From the NCBI RefSeq assembly GCF_000426345.1, contig NZ_AUFE01000019.1:1-64000 (forward strand): a stretch of DNA of 64,000 bases, in the 5' to 3' direction. The DNA is from Cupriavidus phytohabitans. GTDB taxonomy: Bacteria; Pseudomonadota; Gammaproteobacteria; Burkholderiales; Burkholderiaceae. Under the pieces are notes generated by a model that ran no database searches, was not told where the DNA came from, and was given only the letters and a program-made list of their open reading frames with translations. The position numbers and the translations under genes were made by a program. Shown piece after piece: positions 29,667-38,373 of the stretch; positions within the stretch are counted from its first letter, which is position 1, and every line of letters begins with the position of its first letter.

Positions 29667-30206
29667 ATGTCAGGCATCCAATTGCCGAATTCCTTCCCGA
29701 TTTCCTTGCTGTTGCCCCTCGCGACGGCCGTGCTGGCAGGTGCCGTGATCCCGTTCCAGGCGGGTGCCAACGCCACGCTGGGGCGTACGCTGGGACATCC
29801 GCTGGCGGCGACGCTGGTGTCGCTGCTGGTCAGCCTGGCGGCGTTGCTGCCACTGCTGTGGCTGCTGCGCGTCCCGATGCCCGCCGCGTCGGTGCTGGCG
29901 CGCGCGCCGGCGTGGACCTGGATCGGCGGGGTGCTGGGCGTGTTCTATATTTCGGCAGCCCTGGTGATGGCGCCGAAGCTGGGCGCGGCCGGCTTTATCG
30001 CCGCGGTCGTGGCGGGGCAGGTGCTGGCCGCGCTGGCGGTCGACCAGTTCGGCCTGGCCGGGTTTGCGGTGCGGACCATGACGCCGGCGCGGCTGGGGGG
30101 CGCCGCGCTGATCGTGGCGGGGATGCTGGTGATGCAGTGGGGCAGCGCCGGCGCGTCGTCCGGCGCTGTGCCGGCGATTCAGCCCTCGGCGGGCTCCGGC
30201 GCCTGA
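29667..30206 (+). CDS. YdcZ (DUF606) family small transporter
   Basis: A 179-residue membrane protein of five hydrophobic segments: LPLATAVLAGAVIPFQAGAN, AATLVSLLVSLAALLPLLWL, TWIGGVLGVFYISAAL, GAAGFIAAVVAGQVLAAL and LGGAALIVAGMLVMQW. The G-x-x-x-P-x-QAG-x-NA-x-LG signature is that of the DUF606/YdcZ half-size DMT-superfamily proteins. GGAG lies six bases before the ATG. The cargo is unknown; the divergent LysR gene probably controls it. Its last 28 bases overlap the end of the convergent CWC gene. Confidence 0.85.
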   Translation: MSGIQLPNSFPISLLLPLATAVLAGAVIPFQAGANATLGRTLGHPLAATLVSLLVSLAALLPLLWLLRVPMPAASVLARAPAWTWIGGVLGVFYISAALVMAPKLGAAGFIAAVVAGQVLAALAVDQFGLAGFAVRTMTPARLGGAALIVAGMLVMQWGSAGASSGAVPAIQPSAGSGA

Positions 30207-30409
30207 TTGTCGCGCTGGCGCGCCGCCAGGCAGTCGGGACAGAGGCAGTGCTGGCCGGGCACGATGCGCCGTGCCGGCAGCAGCGGCTGGCTGGCGCACC
30301 AGCACTCGCGCAGCCCTGCGACGTAGCCGCAGACGAAGCTGGCGCCGCATTGGCTGCAATGCTCGACGGGGCGAAGCCGGCCGGTCAGGACGGTGGCGGG
30401 ATCGGTCAT
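30179..30409 (-). CDS. Cysteine-rich CWC-family small protein
   Basis: A 76-residue protein with CSQCGASFVCG, RECWC and a late CLCPDC, the pattern of the cysteine-rich CWC family, which probably forms a zinc knuckle. ATG at 30409 starts MTDPATVLTG. It is convergent with and slightly overlaps the YdcZ gene. Function unknown. Confidence 0.7.
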   Translation of the reverse strand: MTDPATVLTGRLRPVEHCSQCGASFVCGYVAGLRECWCASQPLLPARRIVPGQHCLCPDCLAARQRDNQAPEPAEG

Positions 30410-30412
30410 GGT

Positions 30413-30447
30413 GCGGCGGGAACTGGTACGGCGGGAACTGGTACGGC
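30413..30447. repeat. Short 15-bp tandem repeat
   Basis: GCGGGAACTGGTACG is repeated twice in tandem just upstream of the CWC start codon, with a partial third unit GCGG. It is non-coding on the gene strand and may hold part of the leader. Confidence 0.8.
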
Positions 30448-30698
30448 GGAGACAGGACAAACGGCAAAGACCTGCCCGAGCTGTTGCGCGGACGGGACGC
30501 CGGTGGGCCGCCGTGGTGCCCCGTGCGGCGCTTGCCGGCGGATGGCCGGACCTGCCCGGGCCGCGGAACTCGCGCCCTGCGCGGTTTCTTGTAAAATCGG
30601 CGCCTGCCATAGCCGGATGGCGCACTTTCGGGCGATCCCTGTTGCGCAATGTTGCCTTTGCCCCCGGCTACGCGGCTGTTAGCCATCATACCTGTTGA

Positions 30699-31634
<936 letters not shown>

Positions 31635-31642
31635 GCGGAGCC

Positions 31643-31678
31643 GCCGGGGCGGCGCAGGCTTGAACCAGCCGCCCCGGC
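31643..31678. other. Perfect 11-bp hairpin in the argB/nucleotidase gap
   Basis: GCCGGGGCGGC (31643-31653) and GCCGCCCCGGC (31668-31678) form a perfect stem with a 14-base loop, nine bases after the argB stop. No T-run follows. A TTG that could start the nucleotidase falls in the loop, which argues for a start further downstream. Confidence 0.6.
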
Positions 31679-31707
31679 ATCCCCCATCATCTTCCGAGCT
31701 GCCCGGC

Positions 31708-32667
31708 GTGCCTTCCAGTCTTCCTCCTCCGCGCCGTGTCCGCGCTCGCCTGTGCCGCCGTCCCGCCGGGGACAACTCGGGGCGCACGGTCTGGCTGTTC
31801 GACCTCGACAACACTCTGCATGACGCCTCGCACGCGATCTTCCCGGCGATCAACCGGCTGATGACCGCCTACGTGGCGCGCGTGCTCAATTGCGACGAGG
31901 CCACCGCCAGCCGCGTGCGCGTCGACTACTGGCAGCGCTACGGCGCGACGCTGCTCGGCATGATCCGGCACCATGGCGTCGATCCCGCCGACTTCCTGCG
32001 CGCGGCGCATGAATTCCCGGCGCTGCCCGGGATGGTGCGCGTGCGGCGCGGGCTGGCGGCGCACCTGCGGCGCCTGCCGGGGCGCAAGCTCCTGGTCACC
32101 AACGCGCCGCAGGACTACGCGCGCGCGGTGCTGGAAATCGCCGGCATCGGCCACTGCTTCGAGCGCGTGGTGGCGATCGAGCAGATGTGGGTGCATGGCC
32201 ACCTGCGGCCCAAGCCGGACCGCCGCATGCTGCGCCGGCTGCTGGTGCAGGCACGTGTGGCGCCGCATCGCGCGGTGCTGGTGGAAGATACCGTGTCGCA
32301 CCTCAAGCGCTATGCCGGCACCGGCATCCGCACCGCCTGGGTGACCGGCTATCTGCGCACCATGGCGCCGTCGCGCCCGCATGATGTGGCTGGCGTGCCC
32401 GCTTCGGCGCAAGACGACGGCAGCCGGCGCGATGCGGCGGTCCGCTCGACGCTTGAGGCGGAAGAAGACCGCCGCGCCGGCCACGCCGCGCAGGAGCATT
32501 CGGTCACGCTGGTGGCCGCGGAATCACAGGCTCCGCAGGCACCGCAGGCGCAGCCCGGCAACGTGCCGCTCGTGCGGGCCCGCGTGCCGAACCGGCCGGC
32601 TTATGTGGACATAAAAGTACAATCGATGCATCAACTCCAACGACGAATGCGGAGAAACGGGTCATGA
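31708..32667 (+). CDS. HAD-family pyrimidine 5'-nucleotidase
   Basis: A HAD hydrolase with motif I WLFDLDNTLHDAS, motif II Thr in LLVTNAPQDYA, motif III Lys in LRPKPDRRML and motif IV VLVEDTVSHLK. The all-helical cap and DNTLHDAS are those of bacterial pyrimidine 5'-nucleotidases. The N-terminus before the DLDNTL motif is Pro/Arg rich and unassigned. GTG at 31708 is preferred over TTG at 31660, which lies in a stable hairpin; both have weak ribosome sites. The C-terminal ~90 residues after the HAD core are Ala/Gln/Arg-rich and unusual. The stop overlaps slmA as ATGA. Confidence 0.75.
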   Translation: MPSSLPPPRRVRARLCRRPAGDNSGRTVWLFDLDNTLHDASHAIFPAINRLMTAYVARVLNCDEATASRVRVDYWQRYGATLLGMIRHHGVDPADFLRAAHEFPALPGMVRVRRGLAAHLRRLPGRKLLVTNAPQDYARAVLEIAGIGHCFERVVAIEQMWVHGHLRPKPDRRMLRRLLVQARVAPHRAVLVEDTVSHLKRYAGTGIRTAWVTGYLRTMAPSRPHDVAGVPASAQDDGSRRDAAVRSTLEAEEDRRAGHAAQEHSVTLVAAESQAPQAPQAQPGNVPLVRARVPNRPAYVDIKVQSMHQLQRRMRRNGS

Positions 32668-33380
32668 CGCAAAGCAACGGGGACCAGCCGGAGGCAGTCA
32701 TTGCAGGCGGGGCCGACGATATGGACACACCCGCGGACACACCCGCGGACACACCCGCGGACACACCCGCGGACACGACCGCGGCGCCTGCCGCGCCGGC
32801 GCGCAAGCGCCCGCGCCCGGGCGAGCGCCGCATCCAGATCCTGCAGACGCTGGCGACCATGCTCGAGCAACCGCGCGGGGAAAAGATCACCACGGCCGCG
32901 CTCGCCGCGCGCCTGAGCGTGTCCGAGGCGGCGCTGTACCGCCACTTCGCCAGCAAGGCGCAGATGTACGAGGGCCTGATCGGCTTTATCGAGCAGACCG
33001 TGTTCGGCCTGATCAACCAGATCGCGGACAAGGAAGAGCACGGCCTGCGCCAGGCGCATGCGATCGTGCGCATGCTGCTGTCGTTTGCCGAGAAGAACCC
33101 TGGCATGACGCGCGTGCTGACCGGCGAGGCACTGGTGGGCGAGCACGAGCGGCTGCAGGAACGCATCAACCAGGTGGTGGACCGCATCGAGGCTTCGCTG
33201 CGCCAGTGCCTGAAGGTGGCGGTGACGCAGGCTGAATTCCCGGCGGATGCCGATATCCCGGCGCGTGCGGCGCTCATCATGGCGACGGTGCAGGGCCAGT
33301 GGCACCGCTATGCCAAGAGCGGTTTCCGCAAGTCGCCGTCGGACCATGCCGAGGCGCATTTGCGCGTGCTGCTGGGTTGA
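32664..33380 (+). CDS. slmA: TetR-fold nucleoid occlusion factor SlmA
   Basis: A 238-residue protein. After an acidic, Pro/Ala-rich head (residues 1-50), the SlmA DNA-binding domain reads RPRPGERRIQILQTLATMLE, TTAALAARLSVSEAALYRHF, and the ligand-type domain continues with SKAQMYEGLIGFIEQTVFGLINQ and GQWHRYAKSGFRKSP. SlmA binds DNA sites and FtsZ, blocking Z-ring assembly over the nucleoid. The head carries a 12-base tandem repeat encoding TPAD units and is not part of the conserved fold. Its start overlaps the nucleotidase stop, indicating coupling. Confidence 0.9.
   Translation: MTQSNGDQPEAVIAGGADDMDTPADTPADTPADTPADTTAAPAAPARKRPRPGERRIQILQTLATMLEQPRGEKITTAALAARLSVSEAALYRHFASKAQMYEGLIGFIEQTVFGLINQIADKEEHGLRQAHAIVRMLLSFAEKNPGMTRVLTGEALVGEHERLQERINQVVDRIEASLRQCLKVAVTQAEFPADADIPARAALIMATVQGQWHRYAKSGFRKSPSDHAEAHLRVLLG
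32724..32783. repeat. 12-bp tandem repeat (GACACACCCGCG) in slmA
   Basis: Four perfect copies and one degenerate copy (GACACGACCGCG). Each unit encodes Asp-Thr-Pro-Ala in the disordered N-terminal head of SlmA and keeps the frame. Confidence 0.95.
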
Positions 33381-33405
33381 ATCCGACACGCCGGGCCGAT
33401 TGCTC

Positions 33406-33411
33406 TATAAT
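33406..33411 (+). promoter_or_regulatory. -10 element of the metX promoter
   Basis: A perfect TATAAT lies nine bases before the riboswitch P1 helix. No clear -35 hexamer is visible 16-18 bases upstream. Transcription would start at the 5' edge of the aptamer. Confidence 0.55.
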
Positions 33412-33417
33412 TGCCCG

Positions 33418-33505
33418 GTCGCGCCGATTTGATGACTGGCTTGCGGGCGCGCGGCAGCCAAGGGACCACGGCCCGGGCTGCCACTATAAATGCGGCTAAA
33501 GAGGT
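33418..33505 (+). ncRNA. SAM-II riboswitch of metX
   Basis: The leader matches the SAM-II (SAM-alpha) aptamer. P1 is CGCGCC (33420-33425) with GGCGCG (33446-33451). Loop 1 begins GATTTGA and ends in TTGCG (33441-33445), which can pair as a pseudoknot with TGCGG (33491-33495). The conserved 3' segment ATAAATGCGGCTAAAGAGG (33486-33504) follows a variable GC-rich insert that forms its own hairpin GGCAGCC/GGCTGCC. SAM-II senses S-adenosylmethionine and turns off methionine genes, fitting the downstream homoserine acetyltransferase. The terminator at 33569-33618 is a possible expression platform. Confidence 0.85.
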
Positions 33506-33568
33506 TGGGTCGGCGCCCCATGTCACCACGACAATGATTGGCGCCGGCACGCGGAATCCCGCGGAATC

Positions 33569-33618
33569 CCCGACTTGGCTGCGATGCTTTTCCACGCAAA
33601 TGCCGGTCGGGTTTTTTT
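33569..33618 (+). terminator. Terminator-like hairpin in the metX leader
   Basis: CCCGAC-TT-GGC (33569-33579) can pair with GCC-GG-TCGGG (33602-33611) around a 22-base loop; seven T follow directly. It lies between the SAM-II aptamer and the metX start, so it may be the regulated attenuator. Confidence 0.65.
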
Positions 33619-33646
33619 ACGCCCGTTCGCCGCGGGCCCGGATTCC

Positions 33647-34837
33647 ATGACTGATGTCGCCCTGCCGTCTGCCGCGCCTAACTCGCCTACAGCGCTCGCT
33701 TTGCCGCCCGATTCGGTCGGCGTGGTCACGCCGCAGCGCATGCATTTTGCCGAGCCGCTGAAGCTGCGCAACGGCTCGTCCCTCGCCGGCTACGACCTGA
33801 TGGTCGAGACCTACGGCACGCTCAACGCGGCGCGTTCCAATGCGGTGCTGGTGTGCCACGCGCTCAATGCCTCGCACCATGTCGCCGGTGTCTATGCCGA
33901 CGACCCGCGCGACGTGGGCTGGTGGGACAACATGGTCGGCCCCGGCAAGGCTCTCGATACCAACCGCTTCTTTGTCATCGGCGTGAACAACCTGGGCTCG
34001 TGTTTCGGCTCGACCGGGCCAATGAGCGTGAGCCCGGCGACCGGCCAGCCTTATGGCGCGGCATTCCCGGTGGTGACGGTGGAGGACTGGGTCAACGCGC
34101 AGGCGCGCGTGGCCGACGCGTTCGGCATCACGCAATTCGCCGCGGTGATGGGCGGCAGCCTCGGCGGCATGCAGGCGCTGGCCTGGAGCCTGATGTACCC
34201 GGACCGGCTGCGCCACTGCATCGTGGTCGCATCGACGCCCAAGCTGTCGGCGCAGAACATCGCCTTCAACGAGGTGGCGCGCAGCGCCATCCTGTCCGAT
34301 CCGGACTTCCACGGCGGCAACTACTATGCGCATGGCGTCAAGCCCAAGCGCGGCCTGCGCGTGGCGCGCATGATCGGCCATATCACCTACTTGTCGGACG
34401 AGGACATGGCGGAGAAATTCGGCCGCGAGCTGAAGACCGACGATATCCGCTTCTCGTTCGACGTCGAGTTCCAGGTGGAAAGCTACCTGCGCTACCAGGG
34501 CGACAAGTTCGCCGAGTACTTCGACGCCAACACCTACCTGCTGATCACGCGCGCGCTGGACTATTTCGACCCGGCGCTGGCCTACGGCGGGGACCTGACC
34601 CGCGCCATCGCGCAGACGCAGGCGAGCTTCCTGGTGGCGAGCTTCAGCACCGACTGGCGCTTCGCGCCCAGCCGCAGCCGCGAGCTGGTCAAGGCGCTGC
34701 TGGACAACAAGCGCCCGGTCTCATACGCCGAGATCGACGCGCCGCACGGCCACGATGCCTTCCTGCTCGACGACCCGCGCTACCACAACCTGATGCGCGC
34801 CTACTACGACCGCATCGCAGAGGAGATCGGCGCATGA
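33647..34837 (+). CDS. metX: Homoserine O-acetyltransferase
   Basis: A 396-residue alpha/beta hydrolase-fold acyltransferase that acetylates (or succinylates) homoserine for methionine synthesis. [10 protein letters not shown] is the oxyanion region, [12 protein letters not shown] the Ser elbow near residue 168, and the Asp/His pair lies in [10 protein letters not shown] and [13 protein letters not shown]. The ATG at 33647 starts [12 protein letters not shown]; there is no strong ribosome site, and expression is probably set by the SAM-II leader upstream. The stop overlaps metW (ATGA). Confidence 0.93.
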   Translation: MTDVALPSAAPNSPTALALPPDSVGVVTPQRMHFAEPLKLRNGSSLAGYDLMVETYGTLNAARSNAVLVCHALNASHHVAGVYADDPRDVGWWDNMVGPGKALDTNRFFVIGVNNLGSCFGSTGPMSVSPATGQPYGAAFPVVTVEDWVNAQARVADAFGITQFAAVMGGSLGGMQALAWSLMYPDRLRHCIVVASTPKLSAQNIAFNEVARSAILSDPDFHGGNYYAHGVKPKRGLRVARMIGHITYLSDEDMAEKFGRELKTDDIRFSFDVEFQVESYLRYQGDKFAEYFDANTYLLITRALDYFDPALAYGGDLTRAIAQTQASFLVASFSTDWRFAPSRSRELVKALLDNKRPVSYAEIDAPHGHDAFLLDDPRYHNLMRAYYDRIAEEIGA

Positions 34838-35445
34838 ACGCCCTGGCCAATCCCAATATCCTGGCGCTGCGCCCCGACTTTCGCGCGATTGCGCGCTGGA
34901 TCGAACCCAACTCCACCGTGCTCGACCTTGGTTGCGGCGACGGCAGCCTGCTGCGCGTGCTGCAGGACGAGCTCGACGTGCAGGCCTACGGCATCGAGAT
35001 CCGCGATGAAGGCGTGCTGGCGTGCGCGCAGAAGGGCGTGCATGTCATCCAGCAGGACCTGGAGGGCGGGCTCGCGCTGTTCGAGGACAAGAGCTTCGAC
35101 ACGGTGATCCTGTCGCAGACGCTGCAGACCATCCACAACACCGCGCAGGTGCTGCGCGACACGCTGCGGGTGGGGCGCGAGTGCATTGTGTCGTTCCCGA
35201 ACTTCGGCTACTGGCCGCACCGGCTGTCGGTGTTCCGCGGGCGCATGCCGGTGTCGGAATCGCTGCCTTACCAGTGGTACAACACGCCCAACGTGCGCGT
35301 GCTGACCATCAGCGATTTCGAGGAACTGGCGCCCACGGTCGGCTTGCGCGTGATCGACCGCGTGGTGATGCACGAGGGCATTACCGTGAACTGGGGCGTC
35401 AACTGGCGCGGCAGCCTGGCGGTGTACCGGGTCTGCGCGGCCTGA
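34834..35445 (+). CDS. metW: Methionine biosynthesis protein MetW
   Basis: A 203-residue methyltransferase-fold protein with the SAM-binding [16 protein letters not shown] near residue 30, GIEIRDEGV, and [14 protein letters not shown]. MetW is obligately paired with MetX in many proteobacteria and supports its activity; the two genes overlap here by four bases, so both fall under the SAM-II control. A GGAGATC ribosome site lies within the metX end. Confidence 0.93.
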   Translation: MNALANPNILALRPDFRAIARWIEPNSTVLDLGCGDGSLLRVLQDELDVQAYGIEIRDEGVLACAQKGVHVIQQDLEGGLALFEDKSFDTVILSQTLQTIHNTAQVLRDTLRVGRECIVSFPNFGYWPHRLSVFRGRMPVSESLPYQWYNTPNVRVLTISDFEELAPTVGLRVIDRVVMHEGITVNWGVNWRGSLAVYRVCAA

Positions 35446-35477
35446 ACTCGCGCGGTGTACGGTGCCCGCCGGCTGCA

Positions 35478-36413
35478 TTATTGCGGCAGCGCGCCGGCAC
35501 TGGCCGGCGGCTCGTTGGCGGTGGCGGCCAGGTGGTCTACAAAGGCACGCACCTTTGGCGGTACGTGGCGCGTCGGCGTGTACACGGCGTAGGCCGTGCC
35601 GATATAGGGCTCCAGGATGTCCCACTCCGGCAGAACGGTGACAACGCGGCCCTCGTCCAGCGCGCTGCCGAACGAGAAGTCCGGCACCAGCCCGATGCCG
35701 GCGTCGCGCTCCACCATCGCCATGATCGCCAGGCTGTTGTTCAGCGTCAGCCGCGGCGGGATGCGCACCACCACGGCCTCGCCGCCGGCATGGTGGCGCA
35801 GCGTCCAGCGCTCGCCGAAGTTGCCATAGCCCAGGTACAGGCAGCGCGCTGCCGGCAGGTCGGCCGGCGCAGCGGGCGTGCCGTGCCGCGCCAGGTAGCG
35901 CGGCGAGGCCACCAGCCGGTAGCGCACCTCGCGCAGCGGCCGCGCCGCCAGGCCGGGCGCCAGCTCGCGCGCGATGCGCACGGCCACATCCAGGCCTTCC
36001 TCGACCAGGTCGACCATGCGGTCTGCCAGCGTCAGCTGCAGGTCGAGGCCAGGATATTTATTCAGCAGCGCCGGCAGGCGAGGCGCCAGCCAGGCCTGCC
36101 CGAACGAGACCGGCGCGCTGACGCGCAGCACGCCATGGGGCGTGCCGCCGTGCTCGCCGGCCAGCGCGGTGACCTCGCGCGCGGCGGCGGTCATGCGCGC
36201 GCAGGCGGCGTAGACCGACTGGCCCAGCTCGGTGAGTGCGAAGGCGCGCGTGGTCCGCTGCAGCAGGCTGGCGCCGAGCGTCGCTTCCAGCCGCGACACG
36301 TGCCGGCTGACGCCCGACGGCGTCATGCCGAGATCCTGCGCCGCGGCGGAGAAGCTGCCGCATTCGACCACGCGGGCGAAGACGGCCATCGCGTTGAGTG
36401 GTGTATCCGACAT
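35478..36413 (-). CDS. LysR-family regulator
   Basis: A 311-residue LysR protein; helix-turn-helix at residues 6-63 (MAVFARVVECGSFSAAAQDLGM, TPSGVSRHVSRLEATLG), then the effector domain (HGVLRVSAPVSFGQAWLAPRLPALL). This N-terminal pattern is common in LysR proteins related to DsdC/CrgA-type regulators. It is divergent from an EamA transporter gene with a clear LysR-type site between them. No ligand can be assigned. Confidence 0.88.
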   Translation of the reverse strand: MSDTPLNAMAVFARVVECGSFSAAAQDLGMTPSGVSRHVSRLEATLGASLLQRTTRAFALTELGQSVYAACARMTAAAREVTALAGEHGGTPHGVLRVSAPVSFGQAWLAPRLPALLNKYPGLDLQLTLADRMVDLVEEGLDVAVRIARELAPGLAARPLREVRYRLVASPRYLARHGTPAAPADLPAARCLYLGYGNFGERWTLRHHAGGEAVVVRIPPRLTLNNSLAIMAMVERDAGIGLVPDFSFGSALDEGRVVTVLPEWDILEPYIGTAYAVYTPTRHVPPKVRAFVDHLAATANEPPASAGALPQ

Positions 36414-36439
36414 GCAGCGTCTCCGGTCTTTGATTGCAA

Positions 36440-36456
36440 CTCAAATACTAATTGAG
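36440..36456. promoter_or_regulatory. Candidate LysR-type binding site
   Basis: CTCAA-N7-TTGAG, a perfect inverted repeat of T-N11-A type, lies 27 bases from the LysR start and 67 bases before the divergent EamA gene. Confidence 0.55.
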
Positions 36457-36522
36457 CTTAGGCGGGATTGTTGAGTGGATGGCAAGGTGGAACAATGCCG
36501 CCATTGCATCTCCGGAGTGCCC

Positions 36523-37410
36523 ATGCCTTCCCCCCAATCCCTGCCCGGCGGCGTCTGGCGCATGGTCGCGGCCATGGTGCTGTCAGGCACCATCGGCTGG
36601 TTTGTCGTCACCAGCGGGCAGCCGCCGCTGGACGTCGTGTTCTTCCGCTGCATCTTTGGCGACGCCGCGCTGTTGGGCACGCTGACGCTGCAGCGTGGCT
36701 GGGTGCGCATGAGCCGCGCGCAGCTGTGCTGGCTGGCGCTGGGCGGGGTCACGCTGGTGCTCAACTGGCTGGCGCTGTTCTCGGCCTATGCCTACAGCGG
36801 CATTGCCATTGCCACGGTGGTCTACCATACCCAGCCGTTTTTCCTGCTGCTGCTGACGTCTGCGATGCAGCGCGAGCCGCTTCCGTTCGCCAGGCTGCCG
36901 TGGCTGGTTCTGGCCTTTGCCGGCGTGATGCTGATCACCGGGCTTGAGCACGGCGCCACCGGCGCCGCGATGCTGGCCGGGATCGGCCTGGCGCTGCTGG
37001 CGGCACTGCTGTATGCGGTCACGACCATGGCCACGCGCCGGCTGCAGGCGATTCCGCCCGGACAGATCGCCGGCTTGCAGATGGTGCTTGGTGTGGTGAT
37101 GCTGGCACCGCTGGCGCATCCCGCGGCCGGCAGCTATCACAGCGGCACCTGGGCCGCGCTGCTGGCGCTGGGGCTGGTCCATACCGGCGTCATGTACACC
37201 CTGCTTTATGGCGCCTTCCAGCGCCTGAGCGTGGTGTCGATCGCGACGCTGTCGTTTGTCTATCCGCTGGTGGCGATCGTCATCGACGTGATGGTGTTCG
37301 GCGTCGTGCTCGGGCCGCTGCAGGTCGCGGGCATGCTGCTGGTGCTGCTGGGCGTGGTCGCCAACCAGCTCGGCTGGAGCCTGCCATGGCGGCGCCGGGC
37401 ACAAGGCTGA
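36523..37410 (+). CDS. EamA/DMT-family transporter
   Basis: A 295-residue protein of ten hydrophobic segments in two EamA repeats, e.g. MVAAMVLSGTIGWFVVTSG at the start and VVSIATLSFVYPLVAIVIDV near residue 246. The internal LYAVTTMATRRLQ and HTGVMYTLLYGAFQRL are repeat signatures. The ATG at 36523 follows CCGGAGTGCC. Substrates in this family are amino acids, metabolites or drugs; none can be assigned. Regulation by the divergent LysR protein is likely. Confidence 0.87.
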   Translation: MPSPQSLPGGVWRMVAAMVLSGTIGWFVVTSGQPPLDVVFFRCIFGDAALLGTLTLQRGWVRMSRAQLCWLALGGVTLVLNWLALFSAYAYSGIAIATVVYHTQPFFLLLLTSAMQREPLPFARLPWLVLAFAGVMLITGLEHGATGAAMLAGIGLALLAALLYAVTTMATRRLQAIPPGQIAGLQMVLGVVMLAPLAHPAAGSYHSGTWAALLALGLVHTGVMYTLLYGAFQRLSVVSIATLSFVYPLVAIVIDVMVFGVVLGPLQVAGMLLVLLGVVANQLGWSLPWRRRAQG

Positions 37411-37511
37411 TGTGCCGTCCGGGCCGCTTGCCTACAGGACTGGTTGACCGAACTCCTGACTACGGTTAGTGTAGGCAGCTATCGAACGACCGTTCTATTT
37501 GCTTCCTCGCC

Positions 37512-38360
37512 ATGACTGCTACCGCTGCTGCCCTGTCCGCCTCCGCTCCCGTCGCGCTGCATGCGTTCGACGATGCCATCGCCCTGGAGGCGGCCGGCGA
37601 ACATCGTTTCCTGGGCCGCACCACGCCGGCCTACTGGAACATGATCGGCCCGTTCGGCGGCATCACCGCTGCCACGCTGCTGCAGGCGGCACTGCTGCAC
37701 CCCCAACGGCTGGGCGACCCGATCGCGCTGTCGGTCAACTTTGCCGGCCCGATCGCCGAAGGCCCGTTCGAGATCGAGGCACTGCCGGTGCGGACCAACC
37801 GCTCGACCCAGCACTGGAACCTGACGCTGCGCCAGGGCGATGCCGTGGCCACCACCGCCACCGCCGTGTTCGCGGTGCGGCGCGAGACCTGGGCCTGCGG
37901 CGAGGCGGTGATGCCCGAGGTGCCGGGTGCCGACACGCTGCCGGCGATGGGCGGCTTCGCGCCGGTGCGCTGGCTCAAGTCCTATGACATGCGCCCGGTG
38001 CGCGGCGCCAAGCCGACCGCCGAGGCCGGCACCGAGCACCCCGACAGCCTGACCCAGTTCTGGCTGCGCGACGCGCCGGCGCGCACGCCGGACTTTGCCG
38101 CGGTGGCTTCATGGGCGGACAGCTTCTACCCGCGCATCTTCCTCAAGCGCGCCGGCTTCGTGCCGGCCGGCACGGTGTCGATGACGACGTACTTCCACGC
38201 CGATGCACCTACGCTGGCGGCGCTGGGCGACCGCCACGTGCTGGCCAGCGCGCAGGCGCAGGTGTTCCGGCAGGGGTATTTCGACCAGCGCGCGCAGCTG
38301 TGGAGCCCGGATGGACGGCTGCTGGCCAGCTCGCACCAGATCGTCTACTACAAGGAATAA
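37512..38360 (+). CDS. Acyl-CoA thioesterase, TesB-like double hotdog
   Basis: A 282-residue protein of two hotdog-type halves. The first shows YWNMIGPFGGITAATLLQAAL and VNFAGPIAEGPFEIEALPVRTNRSTQH; the second DSFYPRIF and SMTTYFHADAPTLAALGD. This is the 4HBT-like thioesterase family of TesB relatives (PF13622). It likely hydrolyses acyl-CoA; chain-length preference is not predictable. The start at 37512 follows a weak TCGCC leader; the gene converges with ampG. Confidence 0.78.
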   Translation: MTATAAALSASAPVALHAFDDAIALEAAGEHRFLGRTTPAYWNMIGPFGGITAATLLQAALLHPQRLGDPIALSVNFAGPIAEGPFEIEALPVRTNRSTQHWNLTLRQGDAVATTATAVFAVRRETWACGEAVMPEVPGADTLPAMGGFAPVRWLKSYDMRPVRGAKPTAEAGTEHPDSLTQFWLRDAPARTPDFAAVASWADSFYPRIFLKRAGFVPAGTVSMTTYFHADAPTLAALGDRHVLASAQAQVFRQGYFDQRAQLWSPDGRLLASSHQIVYYKE

Positions 38361-38373
38361 GCGCAGGCGGGGC

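Noticed and set aside
32724..32783. Possible CRISPR-like array
   Set aside because: The 12-base units are directly adjacent, have no spacers and encode part of SlmA.
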